A stretch of DNA of 64,000 bases from Arthrobacter sp. ISL-95 (GCF_018613695.1 NZ_JAGGPR010000023.1:1-64000), one strand, 5' to 3'; shown: positions 42,772 through 51,968, counted from the stretch's first letter. The notes: a model not told the origin generated them from the letters alone. Numbers and translations are program-made.

Positions 42772-43341
42772 ATGGTACGGCCAACCGTCGCAGACAAGCG
42801 GCGCAAGCAGATCATCGAGGCTGCGATGAAGACCATCGCCGAACGTGGCATAGCGCGCACGTCGCTCGACCACATCGCCGACGCGGCTGGTATGTCACGC
42901 GGACACGTGCGCCACTTTGTGGGTAACAGGGAAGACCTGCTGGTCGAGACCGCCAAGTACTTCTACGCGGGCGAAGACGGCGCTCCGTCGATCATGCCTA
43001 TGGATATTTCTTCACTCAACGACGCGCTCGGTTACTTCTTCGGTGGTGCATTCACCGAGTCGAGCGATGAGGATGCCATCGTGCTCGGCCTCGTCGAAAT
43101 GGCGCGCATCAACCCGCGCATCGCCGCAGTGCTCGCGGAGGCGCACCGGGCCACCCGTGCCAGGCTTTTGGCGCTCGTGGGTGAGGCGCGCCCCGGAGCC
43201 TCCGCCGAGCAGTGCTCTTGGGCGGCCGAGGGGATCCTCACTGCAGCAATGGGCAACGTCTTCATTAACGACTTCGACCGCGATCTTGACCGTACCAATC
43301 AGGCGCGCCGCGCCGTCGAGGCGATGCTCAGCACGCTGTAG
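42772..43341 (+). CDS. TetR-family transcriptional regulator, copy 2
   Basis: 189 aa from ATG 42772, chosen for a GAAGGGAG site. The HTH covers about residues 8-52 (RRKQIIEAAMKTIAERGIAR, then HIADAAGMSRGHVRHFVGNR). The C-terminal effector domain is helical. Divergent from the CocE hydrolase gene, it probably controls the hydrolase and DUF3237 pair. It differs clearly from the TetR at 39.9 kb, so the two halves of the locus may be induced by different signals. Confidence 0.85.
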   Translation: MVRPTVADKRRKQIIEAAMKTIAERGIARTSLDHIADAAGMSRGHVRHFVGNREDLLVETAKYFYAGEDGAPSIMPMDISSLNDALGYFFGGAFTESSDEDAIVLGLVEMARINPRIAAVLAEAHRATRARLLALVGEARPGASAEQCSWAAEGILTAAMGNVFINDFDRDLDRTNQARRAVEAMLSTL

Positions 43342-43395
43342 CACGTGTCGGCGGGTCGGGTTTTCTTCCGCTGGGCCAGCCGCCGCTGGATTCCC

Positions 43396-43664
43396 GAGAG
43401 GGCTGGGCGCTGGCCTCCGGATTAGGAATCGTTACCGCAGGAAGCAGCATCGGCTCAGCAACCGCCACATTCCTACTCCCACTCGTCCTTGCCGGACTGG
43501 GTATCAACGTGGCGCTCTTCGCCTGCGTGGCAATCCTCCTTATCGGTGGTCTCGTGTGCTGGCTCTGGGCACCTGAAAAGGCGCCGCGAGTCACTCGTCA
43601 CACTCGACCAGGCCGAAATCACCGGGCAGTCATTCGACCAGGAAACAACCGGAAGTATGCGGTG
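43396..43664 (+). pseudogene. MFS sugar-porter C-terminal fragment
   Basis: Only the last two membrane helices survive: WALASGLGIVTAGSSIGSAT, then FLLPLVLAGLGINVALFACV and a third stretch ending LVCWLWAPE. After that a frameshift near 43575 is needed to reach the ending RRESLVTLDQAEITGQSFDQ, which looks like an MFS cytoplasmic tail. Nothing upstream matches the N-terminal ten helices. It is a deletion remnant, abutting the TetR gene. Confidence 0.65.
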
Positions 43665-43724
43665 AACCGCAGGGCCAGGCACTGCTTAATGACGCGCGAG
43701 CCTGGCCTGTAAATATCTGCCCAG

Positions 43725-43764
43725 AGGGTGCACCTATAGCAGGTGCACCCTGTGGGGTTTTCCC
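43725..43764. terminator. Terminator hairpin
   Basis: AGGGTGCACCT (43725-43735) and AGGTGCACCCT (43741-43751) form an 11-bp stem with a 5-base loop, followed by GTGGGGTTTTCCCC. It closes the fragmentary MFS gene. Confidence 0.65.
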
Positions 43765-44194
43765 CTTATACACCGGTTCTCACCCCGCATCGAAAAATGG
43801 CTGGCTGGGATGTGAAAGTAATCCATCTGTATAGGTCACACCTAAGCTGACGTCAGGTCGGCGATGGATACCTGTCAGATCAGGGTCTGATGTCCTTTTC
43901 ATGGACAGCGGTCTAAGAAGCTCTTAGATCCGAACCTGACGCCTCTGGGATCAGAGGCCACATACGGGCCCTTGTCTGCTCTCAAGTCGGACGAATAGAA
44001 GTAAGTGAAGGAACAAGTCTCGGCGTCCTCTCATTGTGCCTTCTTCGCCTGTGAATTGCGGATTGTGGGACGTGACCTTCGTCGCGATGCCTCTATTCTT
44101 TCGCGTATTGGGGTCACTCCCGATATTCGTTAGGGAGCCCTTCGTCGTCCGGGCTTGCCTTGATTCCAGGGGTGGGGTGGAACTGCGGCTCCGT
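43765..44194. other. Gap without a supported gene
   Basis: No convincing reading frame. Short inverted repeats occur (for example CTCTGGGATCAGAG near 43945), but none has a clear role. The stretch separates the hydrolase locus from the hexuronate operon and may be an insertion scar. Confidence 0.35.
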
Positions 44195-44926
44195 TTAGGA
44201 GAGGCGGGCGACGCTGCGACGGGATGCACGTGGCGCCGAACCGTCGGAGAAGAGTTCCGGTGTTGCGCCCTGGATGCGTTCGATGTCCTTGAACACTCCG
44301 CGGAGATGGAGGCGTAGAGAAGCGTCCGCTGCGGTGTGATCGTCGGTAGCGAGACCATCCACTACTGCGGTGTGTTGCCGGATCAGCGTGGCAACGTGTC
44401 CGGAATCGATGAGGCTTAGCCGGCGGGCCCTGTCCAGATGTGCTTTGGCAGAGTTGACGGCGTTCCACGCTGCGCCGTGCCCGGCAAGCTGCAGGAGTTC
44501 GCGGTGGAAGTCTTCATCCAAGCGGAAGAACTGATCGATATCCCCCGCCGCCTCGGCACCCCACTGCGCTTGAAGGATCTCACGGAGCCCGGCGACCCCT
44601 TGCGGGTCTGCCACGACGTCGGCCAGAGATGCGCACTCGATGGCTTCCCGGATGAATTGGGCTTGGGCTACGCGCTCCAGATCAACCAGCGAAACGAACG
44701 AGCCGATCTGCGGAAAGACCTGAATGAGGCCCTCTTCCCGCAGGAGAATCAGACTCTCCCGGACCGGGGTGCGGCTTACGCCGAGTTCCTGCGCGAGCTC
44801 GTTTTCCGAGAGCGGCGCACCGGGGGGCAGCTCCAAGGAAATGATGCGCCGACGAAGTACATCCAGAGTCCGGTCACGGACTGACAGCCGGGGAGCCGGG
44901 TCGAGCTCAGGTTTCTTGGTAGCCAC
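44195..44926 (-). CDS. GntR-family regulator (FadR/FCD subfamily), probable hexuronate repressor
   Basis: 243 aa. The winged HTH at about residues 14-75 reads LRRRIISLELPPGAPLSENE, then LAQELGVSRTPVRESLILLR, a textbook GntR signature. The C-terminal FCD domain carries metal/ligand histidines in DEDFHRELLQLAGH, LIRQHTAVVDGL and RLHLRGVFKDI. It is divergent from the transporter and catabolic operon, like UxuR/ExuR-type regulators. It probably represses that operon until fructuronate or a related acid binds. Confidence 0.85.
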   Translation of the reverse strand: MATKKPELDPAPRLSVRDRTLDVLRRRIISLELPPGAPLSENELAQELGVSRTPVRESLILLREEGLIQVFPQIGSFVSLVDLERVAQAQFIREAIECASLADVVADPQGVAGLREILQAQWGAEAAGDIDQFFRLDEDFHRELLQLAGHGAAWNAVNSAKAHLDRARRLSLIDSGHVATLIRQHTAVVDGLATDDHTAADASLRLHLRGVFKDIERIQGATPELFSDGSAPRASRRSVARLS

Positions 44927-44946
44927 ATTCCAAGTCTAAACCATCG

Positions 44947-44980
44947 TTGACAAACTAGAATGGTAGTGCTTGTATGGTAG
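44947..44980 (+). promoter_or_regulatory. Promoter of the hexuronate operon with direct repeat
   Basis: TTGACA (44947-44952) is a consensus -35. An 18-bp spacer leads to TGTATG (44971-44976). Two TGGTAG repeats (44961-44966 and 44974-44979) overlap this region and may be the GntR binding site. The leader to the first gene is about 100 bases. Confidence 0.5.
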
Positions 44981-45080
44981 CTATCAACATGAGGTTGTAC
45001 ACCATGTTTGAAGCTCGTCCAACCTCACAGCGTCTCCCGAAAAAGACTCCCCGAATTCATCGCCTGCAAAGGAGCAACTG

Positions 45081-46463
45081 ATGAGCGCAAGCTTTGCGCC
45101 TCTGGCCCATGATGCGAAGAAGGCCCGCAAGACCGCGGGAGCTTCTTTCATCGGCACCATGGCCGAGTACTACGACTTCTTCATTTACGGAACAGCGTCA
45201 GCGCTGGTCTTCAACAAGATCTTCTTCCCCGAAATTGATCCGCTCCTGGGAACTCTCGCGGCGTTCTCCACGTACGCCGTTGGCTTCTTTGCCCGCCCGC
45301 TCGGCGGTATTGTATGGGGCCATATCGGTGATCGGATTGGTCGGAAGAAGGCCCTGATCTGGACCCTGCTTATTACGGGGTTGGGTACTTTCGCAATTGG
45401 CCTTATGCCGACCTACGAGACCATCGGCCTTTGGGCTGCGGTCATCCTGGTCTTCGTCCGCCTGCTCCAAGGCTTCGGAGTCGGCGGCGAACAAGGAGGT
45501 GCCGTCCTGCTGACCGCTGAGGCTGCACCACCGAAACAGCGAGGCTTCTATGCGAGTTTGGTACAGATGGGATCACCGGCCGCCTACCTCGTACCGTCCG
45601 CCCTCTTCGCCTTCCTCACCACGCAGCTTTCGGAAGAACAGTTCCTCGCTTGGGGCTGGCGTATCCCGTTCCTGTTGAGCATCCTTGTGGTCGCCATCGG
45701 CCTCTACATCCGGCTCCGAGTGGACGAATCCGAGACATTCAAGGCCGTCAAGGAAAACGCCAAGGCCCAGCAGGCTCCAGTCAAGCTGGTCTTCCGCAAG
45801 AACCGCCGCGAGGTCTTCCTCGGCATGGGGTCGAAGTTCGTCGAAGCCGCCGTCTTCCCCTTCTACACCGTCTTTCTGGTGGCCTACTCCAAAAACGTCG
45901 GCAACGACTCCGGATTCGTCTTACAGGCCATCATCATCGCGATCATCGCTGAACTCATCATGATTCCCATTTGGGGTTGGCTCACGGACAAGATCGGACG
46001 CAAGAAGGTCTTCCTCGGCGCAGCGATCCTCAACCTGTTGCTCATCTGGCCTGCCTTCGCCGCCATCGAAAGCGGAGACACGCTCCCCATCGTCGCAATC
46101 CTCGTCGCGGGCCTGGCACTCGGCCACGCAGGAACCTACGCCCCGCAAGCCTCCTACTACCCGGAACTCTTCCCAGTTCGTGGACGCTACACCGGCGTCT
46201 CGATTGTGTGGCAGTTCGGCGCCATGATCGCCAGCGGCCCCTTCACCGTCATTGCTACGGCGTTGCTCGTTGCAGGAGGCGGCTCCATCACGGGCGTGGC
46301 CATCTACGTATCCGCGCTGATCCTCGTAAGCGTCGTCTGCCTGACCCTGCTGCCCGAAACGGCCCCGAGCCAACTTGGCGGCAGGGAATACGCCGAGTGG
46401 ACCGTCACGGACGAAGACCAAAGCAACGATACTGCCCACCACAGCACGAACTCCGTGAAGTAA
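45081..46463 (+). CDS. MFS transporter, metabolite:H+ symporter (MHS) family
   Basis: 460 aa with 12 predicted helices. The MFS motif GHIGDRIGRKKALIWTL lies after helix 2 and is repeated as GWLTDKIGRKKVFLGAA in the second half. The start region ASFIGTMAEYYDFFIYGTAS is typical of the MHS family (KgtP, ShiA, ProP), which import organic acids with protons. As first gene of the operon it probably brings in a hexuronate or its oxidation product. AAAGGAG site 7 bases upstream of the ATG. Confidence 0.9.
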   Translation: MSASFAPLAHDAKKARKTAGASFIGTMAEYYDFFIYGTASALVFNKIFFPEIDPLLGTLAAFSTYAVGFFARPLGGIVWGHIGDRIGRKKALIWTLLITGLGTFAIGLMPTYETIGLWAAVILVFVRLLQGFGVGGEQGGAVLLTAEAAPPKQRGFYASLVQMGSPAAYLVPSALFAFLTTQLSEEQFLAWGWRIPFLLSILVVAIGLYIRLRVDESETFKAVKENAKAQQAPVKLVFRKNRREVFLGMGSKFVEAAVFPFYTVFLVAYSKNVGNDSGFVLQAIIIAIIAELIMIPIWGWLTDKIGRKKVFLGAAILNLLLIWPAFAAIESGDTLPIVAILVAGLALGHAGTYAPQASYYPELFPVRGRYTGVSIVWQFGAMIASGPFTVIATALLVAGGGSITGVAIYVSALILVSVVCLTLLPETAPSQLGGREYAEWTVTDEDQSNDTAHHSTNSVK

Positions 46464-46476
46464 AAGGAAGAAATCA

Positions 46477-47688
46477 GTGAAGATCACCGATGCACGGGTA
46501 GTTGTCTCGTCCCCTGGGCGAAACTACGTGACACTCGTAATTGAAACCGAAGACGGCATTACCGGCATCGGTGACGCCACCCTCAACGGCCGGGAACTCG
46601 CCGTCGCGTCCTATCTGTCAGAGCACCTCTGTCCCCTGCTGATCGGACGCGACGCCCGCCGGATCGAGGACACCTGGCAGTACTTCTACAAAGGCGCTTA
46701 CTGGCGCCGTGGTCCGGTGACGATGACCGCGATCGCTGCGATCGACGTCGCACTCTGGGATATCAAGGGCAAGTCGGCCGGCATGCCGGTCTACGAGCTC
46801 CTGGGCGGGGCAGCCCGTGAAGGCGTGATGGTCTACGGCCACGCCAGCGGATCAACGCTGGAGGACCTAAGCGCAGACTTCCAACACCATCTGGATCTCG
46901 GGTACAAAGCAATCCGGGCACAGTCAGCGGTTCCGGGCCTGGACAAAACCTATGGGATCGCCCCCGTTGACGGGAAGCTGTATGAGCCGGCAAGCGGCAA
47001 CGTCCCCCAGGAAGACATGTGGGAGACCACTGCCTATTTGGACTTCGCTCCGAAAATGATGGCCCATGTCCGCGAACAGTTCGGCTACGGCGTGCATGTT
47101 CTGCACGACGTCCATCACCGCCTCACACCCATCGAAGCCGGGCGGCTGGGCGCCTCACTGGAGCAGTATCGGCCGTTCTGGATCGAGGATCCCACTCCCG
47201 CCGAGGACCAGTCAGCGTTCCGCCTGATCCGCCAGCACACCACAACCCCCATCGCCGTTGGAGAAGTCTTCAATTCGATCTGGGACTGCCAGCAACTGAT
47301 CACCGAACGCCTGATCGATTACATCCGGACTTCGGTCTCCCACGCCGGCGGCATCACCCATCTGAGGAGAATCTTCTCCTTGGCCGACCTCTACGGCGTT
47401 CGCTCCGGCTCTCACGGCGCAGGCGACCTTTCTCCCGCGTCCTTTGCTGCCGCACTTCACGTGGACATGAGCATTCCGAACTTCGGCGTGCAGGAGTACA
47501 TGGGCCACCGCGAACCAGCCAACGAGGTGTTCACCACCTCCTACACCTTCACCGACGGCTACATGCACCCCGGCGATGCTCCCGGCATCGGCGTCGAGTT
47601 CAACGAAGAAGCCGCGGCCGCCTACCCGTTCGACCCCAAGTACCTGCCCATCAACCGCCGACTCGACGGCTCCATCCACGACTGGTGA
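46477..47688 (+). CDS. manD: D-mannonate dehydratase, enolase superfamily (ManD/RspA type)
   Basis: 403 aa converting D-mannonate to 2-keto-3-deoxy-D-gluconate. The N-terminal capping domain (MKITDARVVVSSPGRNYVTL) is followed by the barrel. Metal ligands fit D211 (LHDVHH), E237 (WIEDP) and E263 (VGEVF), with H213 and the later GSHGAGDLSP His as acid/base residues. The ManD-specific loop GHASGSTLED is present. The GTG start has AAGGAAG upstream and follows the transporter gene by 13 bases. Confidence 0.9.
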   Translation: MKITDARVVVSSPGRNYVTLVIETEDGITGIGDATLNGRELAVASYLSEHLCPLLIGRDARRIEDTWQYFYKGAYWRRGPVTMTAIAAIDVALWDIKGKSAGMPVYELLGGAAREGVMVYGHASGSTLEDLSADFQHHLDLGYKAIRAQSAVPGLDKTYGIAPVDGKLYEPASGNVPQEDMWETTAYLDFAPKMMAHVREQFGYGVHVLHDVHHRLTPIEAGRLGASLEQYRPFWIEDPTPAEDQSAFRLIRQHTTTPIAVGEVFNSIWDCQQLITERLIDYIRTSVSHAGGITHLRRIFSLADLYGVRSGSHGAGDLSPASFAAALHVDMSIPNFGVQEYMGHREPANEVFTTSYTFTDGYMHPGDAPGIGVEFNEEAAAAYPFDPKYLPINRRLDGSIHDW

Positions 47689-47699
47689 TTGAGCAACCT

Positions 47700-48698
47700 A
47701 TGAACAGCGCCACACAAGATACGAAAAACGAGCACTTCGACGTCATCGTCATGGGCGAAATCTTGCTCGAGGTAGCCACCGATGTCCCCTTCGGACACGC
47801 GATACCGGCTCAACTCGGCATCTCAGGCGACGCACTCAACGTCGCAGCAGCGGCCGCCGCCGCCGGCGCCCGGACAGGCCTGCTCGCAGTACTGCCCGAC
47901 GACGACCTCGGTCAGGCGATCGCCGCCAGGATCGCCGAACTCGGCATAGCGACAGACCTTCTGAAGTTCCGCCCCGGCCAACAGGGCGCTTACCTGGTGC
48001 ACTCCGACCCGCTGGGGCAACGCGAGTTCTCCTACGCCCGATCAGGAAGCGTCGGATCCACCTTGTCTCCGGACGATATAGACGAATCAGTGTTCTCCTC
48101 AGCGGGAGCCGTGCTGGCCGGGGGCATCGCCTGCGCAATCTCGGAGTCCTCAAGGGCCGCAGTACTCCGCGCAGCATCGCTCACCAAACGCTTCATCTTC
48201 GACCCGAACTTCAGGCCACGATTGACGTCAGCTGGAGAAGCCTCCAGATTGCTTGCCGAACTAGCACCCCAGTCATACCTGGTTACCCCTTCCTTCCCGG
48301 GAGAAACGTCAACACTTCTCAATGTTTCCTCCGCAGGGGAAGCCGCTATCAAACTCCGCGCCATGGGTGCGAAGAACGTAGCTGTCACCTGCGGCGCGGA
48401 CGGTATCCAGCTGGAAAGTGACAGTGTATCGGCCTGGATTGATGCCATTACGGCGCCCCTCGTGGTGGATCAAACCGGCGCGGGCGACGCCTTCGTTGGA
48501 ACCACCACGGCCCGGATTGTCCGCGGCGACAGCCTTCCGCAAGCAGCCCGCTACGGTGCTGCGGCTGCCTCACTCGTTGTCGGAGGCAAAGGCGGCACCG
48601 GGCTCATCCCCACCTTCGAACAGACACAGGCGCACGCCAAAAAGACACAGGCGCACGCCACCGGGATCAAGGAGGAGCGGCTTTCATGGAGCGCCTGA
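47700..48698 (+). CDS. kdgK: 2-keto-3-deoxygluconate kinase, PfkB family
   Basis: 332 aa. The ribokinase fold starts DVIVMGEILLEVATDVPFGH, with the first signature GISGDALNVAAAAAAAGART. The ATP/anion hole DQTGAGDAFVGTTTARIVRG carries the catalytic Asp. It phosphorylates KDG to KDPG, the substrate of the aldolase two genes on. The start ATG 47700 lies 11 bases after manD; a long upstream open frame is spurious. The C-terminus holds a short direct repeat (TQAHAKKTQAHA) absent from the core fold. Confidence 0.85.
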   Translation: MNSATQDTKNEHFDVIVMGEILLEVATDVPFGHAIPAQLGISGDALNVAAAAAAAGARTGLLAVLPDDDLGQAIAARIAELGIATDLLKFRPGQQGAYLVHSDPLGQREFSYARSGSVGSTLSPDDIDESVFSSAGAVLAGGIACAISESSRAAVLRAASLTKRFIFDPNFRPRLTSAGEASRLLAELAPQSYLVTPSFPGETSTLLNVSSAGEAAIKLRAMGAKNVAVTCGADGIQLESDSVSAWIDAITAPLVVDQTGAGDAFVGTTTARIVRGDSLPQAARYGAAAASLVVGGKGGTGLIPTFEQTQAHAKKTQAHATGIKEERLSWSA

Positions 48699-50155
48699 GC
48701 GACTCGACGCTTGCATCAGCGGACGGCCTGGAGTCCCGACTCCCCCGTGTGTCCGTCAAACCGGGCATCGTGCATCTCGGCCTGGGTGCCTTTGCCCGTG
48801 CCCACACCGCCGTCTTCACCGAGGATGCCATGCTGGCCTCCGGCGACTTTATCTGGGGAATCGTCGGTGTCACGCAACGCTCCGACACCGTAGTCCAGCA
48901 ACTCGCTCCGCAGGACGGGCTCTTTACTGTCGCCGAACGAGGCGACAATTCCGCGCCGCTCCGTGTGATTTCGAGCATTGTTGGAGCCGTCTCCGGGCGG
49001 GACAACCCCGAAAAAGTGGTGGAACATATCGCCGCTCCCACTACGTCGATCGTGACTCTCACGATCACCGAAAAGGGCTACAGGATGGATCCCCGCACGG
49101 GGTCCCTTAACACCGCTGACGGACAGATCTTGTCAGACCTCGCGGGTAACCCTCCACTGACGGCACTTGGACAGATAACCCGGGGGATCCAGCAACGTTC
49201 CCGCCAGGGTTGGGGACCACTTACAGTCGTTTCCTGCGATAACCTTCCTGGCAACGGCGAGCTGACGGGCAGACTCGTGCGCGCGTTCGCCGCCGCTTTG
49301 CCTGACGATGAAGCGGCGCCGCTCTTGGCCTGGATCCAAGCCAACGTCACGTTCCCGAACACCATGGTGGACCGCATGGTCCCAGCCACCACCCCAGGCG
49401 ACCTTGCCGCCGTCGAACACCAACTCGGACTACGCGACGAAGCGGCGGTTGTCGCCGAACCGTTCATGCAGTGGGTCATCGAGGACAACTTCGCCGGCCG
49501 CCGGCCTCGGTGGGAGGATGCAGGCGCTGTGTTCAGTGCAGATGTGGCGGCGTGGGAAGCAGCGAAACTGCGGTTGCTGAACGCGAGCCATTCGATGCTG
49601 GCGTACCTCGGACTGGCAACCGGCAAGGCAACCATTGCGGACGCCGTAAACGAGGACTCCTTTCTCACTGCGTGCGAACGGATGATGTTCGACGACGTGC
49701 TGCCGACCATCCATCTGCCGGCCGAGTTCGACGCTGAAACCTATTGCAAACAAGTCCTGGGCCGGTTCGCGAACCCCGCGCTCGGCCACACCACCGCAAA
49801 GGTAGGAAGCGACGGTTCGCAGAAAATCGGGCTGAGACTGCTCAGCACAGTTCGCGAAAACCTCGACGCCGGACGCGAACCACGGTGGGCGACGCTGGCC
49901 GTCGCGGCATGGATGCGTCATGTTGCAACGACGTCTTTGGAAGACCTGAACGATCCGCTGGCGGGCGAGCTTCATGCCTTGCTGCCGGCTGATCATTCGG
50001 CCAACGCCGTGGTTCCGGCCTTGCTGGCATGCCGCAGCATCTTCGACGACGGTCTAGCGGCCGACGCCGGGTTCATTCAGCAACTCAAGCACTGGTACTC
50101 CATTATTGATGAACACGGGCCTGAGGGCCTGAGAAACGAGATCCTCCATGGCTGA
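48686..50155 (+). CDS. uxuB: Fructuronate reductase / mannitol dehydrogenase family (UxuB)
   Basis: 489 aa, NAD-dependent. The Rossmann domain begins IVHLGLGAFARAHTAVFTED, with GIVGVTQRSDTVVQQLAPQD. The family signature for substrate binding, TVVSCDNLPGNGELTGRLVR, is followed by FPNTMVDRMVPATTP. The catalytic Lys segment is WEAAKLRLLNASHSMLAYLG (K of AAKLRLLN). It reduces D-fructuronate to D-mannonate, feeding ManD. It overlaps kdgK by 13 bases and eda by 8. Confidence 0.85.
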   Translation: MERLSDSTLASADGLESRLPRVSVKPGIVHLGLGAFARAHTAVFTEDAMLASGDFIWGIVGVTQRSDTVVQQLAPQDGLFTVAERGDNSAPLRVISSIVGAVSGRDNPEKVVEHIAAPTTSIVTLTITEKGYRMDPRTGSLNTADGQILSDLAGNPPLTALGQITRGIQQRSRQGWGPLTVVSCDNLPGNGELTGRLVRAFAAALPDDEAAPLLAWIQANVTFPNTMVDRMVPATTPGDLAAVEHQLGLRDEAAVVAEPFMQWVIEDNFAGRRPRWEDAGAVFSADVAAWEAAKLRLLNASHSMLAYLGLATGKATIADAVNEDSFLTACERMMFDDVLPTIHLPAEFDAETYCKQVLGRFANPALGHTTAKVGSDGSQKIGLRLLSTVRENLDAGREPRWATLAVAAWMRHVATTSLEDLNDPLAGELHALLPADHSANAVVPALLACRSIFDDGLAADAGFIQQLKHWYSIIDEHGPEGLRNEILHG

Positions 50156-50804
50156 CGTCTCCACTATCCTGAACGCCTCCCGAGTCATACCCGTGGTGAC
50201 AATAGACAACCCTGAGCACGCAGTCCCGGTGGCCCAGGCCCTGGTTGAAGGCGGCGTAGGAATCATCGAACTGACGCTGAGGACCGAATCGGCGCTGAAG
50301 TCGTTGCAATGGATCGCCGAGGAAGTCCCCGGCATTCTTGTTGGTGCCGGAACCGTCCTCACCCCTGCCCAAGCCGATCATGCAGCGGCAGCCGGCGCTC
50401 AATTCCTCGTGAGCCCGGGAGTCACGCCAGCCCTGCTCCAGCATGTGTTGTCGTTGAACCTTCCGTTCCTGCCCGGCGTGGCAACCGTCGGCGAAGTCAT
50501 GGCTGTCCTGGAAAGCGGGTTGACCGCCATGAAGTTCTTCCCCGCCGGACCCGCCGGGGGGCCGCCGTACCTTGCCGCCATTGGAGCACCCATTCCCCAA
50601 GTACAGTTCTGCCCGACCGGCGGAGTGAGCCTTGCCTCAGCACCGGAATACCTCGCGCTGCCAAACGTCTCATGTGTCGGAGGCAGCTGGCTAACGCCGA
50701 AGACCGCAGTTGAAGATCAGGACTGGGGCCGGATTAAGGAGCTGGCGCAGGAGGCTGCGGGTCTGGCAGTAGAACGCCCCGCCCGTACCGATGCGAGCGG
50801 CTGA
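50148..50804 (+). CDS. eda: KDPG aldolase (2-keto-3-deoxy-6-phosphogluconate aldolase)
   Basis: 218 aa, class I aldolase. ARVIPVVTIDN-type start reads SRVIPVVTIDNPEHAVPVAQ. The catalytic Glu41 lies in IIELTLRT and the Schiff-base Lys129 in TAMKFFPAGPAGG. VGAGTVLTPAQADHAAAAGA is the usual phosphate-side signature. It splits KDPG into pyruvate and glyceraldehyde-3-phosphate, completing the pathway. It is the last gene of the operon. Confidence 0.9.
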   Translation: MADVSTILNASRVIPVVTIDNPEHAVPVAQALVEGGVGIIELTLRTESALKSLQWIAEEVPGILVGAGTVLTPAQADHAAAAGAQFLVSPGVTPALLQHVLSLNLPFLPGVATVGEVMAVLESGLTAMKFFPAGPAGGPPYLAAIGAPIPQVQFCPTGGVSLASAPEYLALPNVSCVGGSWLTPKTAVEDQDWGRIKELAQEAAGLAVERPARTDASG

Positions 50805-51482
50805 TTTAGCGAGCAATACTCCTTGGACTGCCGTCCGGTTCTTCGCATTTGTCTCCGGGAAGCGCCTGCGCTGGCTTCCGTACTCTTCGCCATCGACCGG
50901 CCCCAACGGCCCGCGGAGAATTCTCCGCTGTAAACCTTTGCACGTGCATGTCCTTCAATCCAAGGCCACTGCAGAACCTGTTGCACCGGCTTCGGAGTCT
51001 CGATCTGACGCCAAACCCGGCACGCTTTCAACCAGCTCCACACGAACCTCCAGGCGTGACTTCTGTCCGGCACCGATCCCGGCCGTACATTTTCAGACCC
51101 CGCTACCCGTATCCGATTCACGTCGCGACCTCCCCCTATCGCCGCCTCTGGCGGGGCGTCAGCTGCCTCCCGGGCAAATAAGGGCGACATATGGGTGCTT
51201 ATCGGCGTTTGGTAGAAGAAGATAAAAACTCGTCCTGCCCTGTTTCGGTTGTTTCCGCAGATTAGTCGCACGTGGCCCATTCGTGGCCAGGGCGCATGGC
51301 ATGCACCACGGTAAGGAACCGCTCAAGCTGCTCGCGAACCCGGGGCAGTCCGGGACATGAAACCCGGACGACGAGCAATTCCGGGTAAATGGTCTTCGAG
51401 GAGTGGAAGCTCGTTGGTCGCGAGGGGATGCTCGATGAGTTTGAGAACGGCGTTTGAACGCGCTGTGGCTTGTCCCTGTCGT
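50805..51482. other. Intergenic stretch with an unidentified minus-strand coding remnant
   Basis: No intact gene is visible in 678 bases. On the minus strand, about 51480-51265 reads as broken coding sequence: NAVLKLIEHPLATNELPLLE in one frame, then PRVREQLERFLTVVHAMRPG and HEWATCD-stop in another. The family is not recognised. The region forms the junction between the hexuronate cargo and the right backbone. Confidence 0.3.
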
Positions 51483-51968
51483 TCAGACGGTTCGCTGTCT
51501 CCGGCTCTTCCGGAGTTTTTTGATGATGAGGATCAGGCCGAGAGGAAAGGTGAATATCAGCAGGAAGAGGGCGCCGATTCCGCGGACGGAGTTGCCATCG
51601 CTTTCGTAGCCCACGACGACGGCCTTTCCGGGGTGCGATTCGCTGTAGATCACGGTGACGTCCGCCCCGACCGTGGGGTGTTGGCCGTGGTTCACGGACG
51701 CGAAGGTCGAGTATCCGGTGCCGTCAGCGTCAATGTACTGCACAGTGATGTTCCGGTTCGACGCCTTCCGTACGTCGGCGAAGTCCACAATGGAGCCGGT
51801 GGTGTGAAGCCCGGTGCGCGCGAGCTCCTCATCTGAGTCGTTCATCGAGGACCCGATCCCGATCATCACCGGTCCCGTCAGGAGCAATAACGCGACGAAC
51901 GCGACGCCTCCAAGGCGGGCCCAGAAGGTCTGAGGTCTATTCGGTACGGCGGTATCTGGGAAACTCAC
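51483..51968 (-). CDS. DUF3592-like membrane protein
   Basis: 161 aa from GTG 51968, chosen for its AGGAAG site; a GTG at 52007 is the alternative. Membrane helices lie at about residues 18-38 (GGVAFVALLLLTGPVMIGIG) and 132-152. Between them an extracytoplasmic beta domain reads TTGSIVDFADVRKASNRNIT and VTVIYSESHPGKAVVVGYES, the DUF3592 pattern. Function unknown. Upstream to about 52190, the same strand has coding-like sequence in two frames (TESATTLTATGRT, then IIVTIDDALILRAPGTASGQ). This suggests a frameshifted small gene in front. Confidence 0.65.
   Translation of the reverse strand: MSFPDTAVPNRPQTFWARLGGVAFVALLLLTGPVMIGIGSSMNDSDEELARTGLHTTGSIVDFADVRKASNRNITVQYIDADGTGYSTFASVNHGQHPTVGADVTVIYSESHPGKAVVVGYESDGNSVRGIGALFLLIFTFPLGLILIIKKLRKSRRQRTV

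Noticed and set aside
47019..47699. Upstream extension of the kdgK frame into manD
   Set aside because: The extension is Arg/Ser/Pro-rich noise within manD. Kinase homology starts just after ATG 47700.
50791..51280. Frames of 144 and 187 codons on opposite strands after eda
   Set aside because: Neither shows a domain, a ribosome site or consistent codon use; they look like chance openings in GC-rich DNA.
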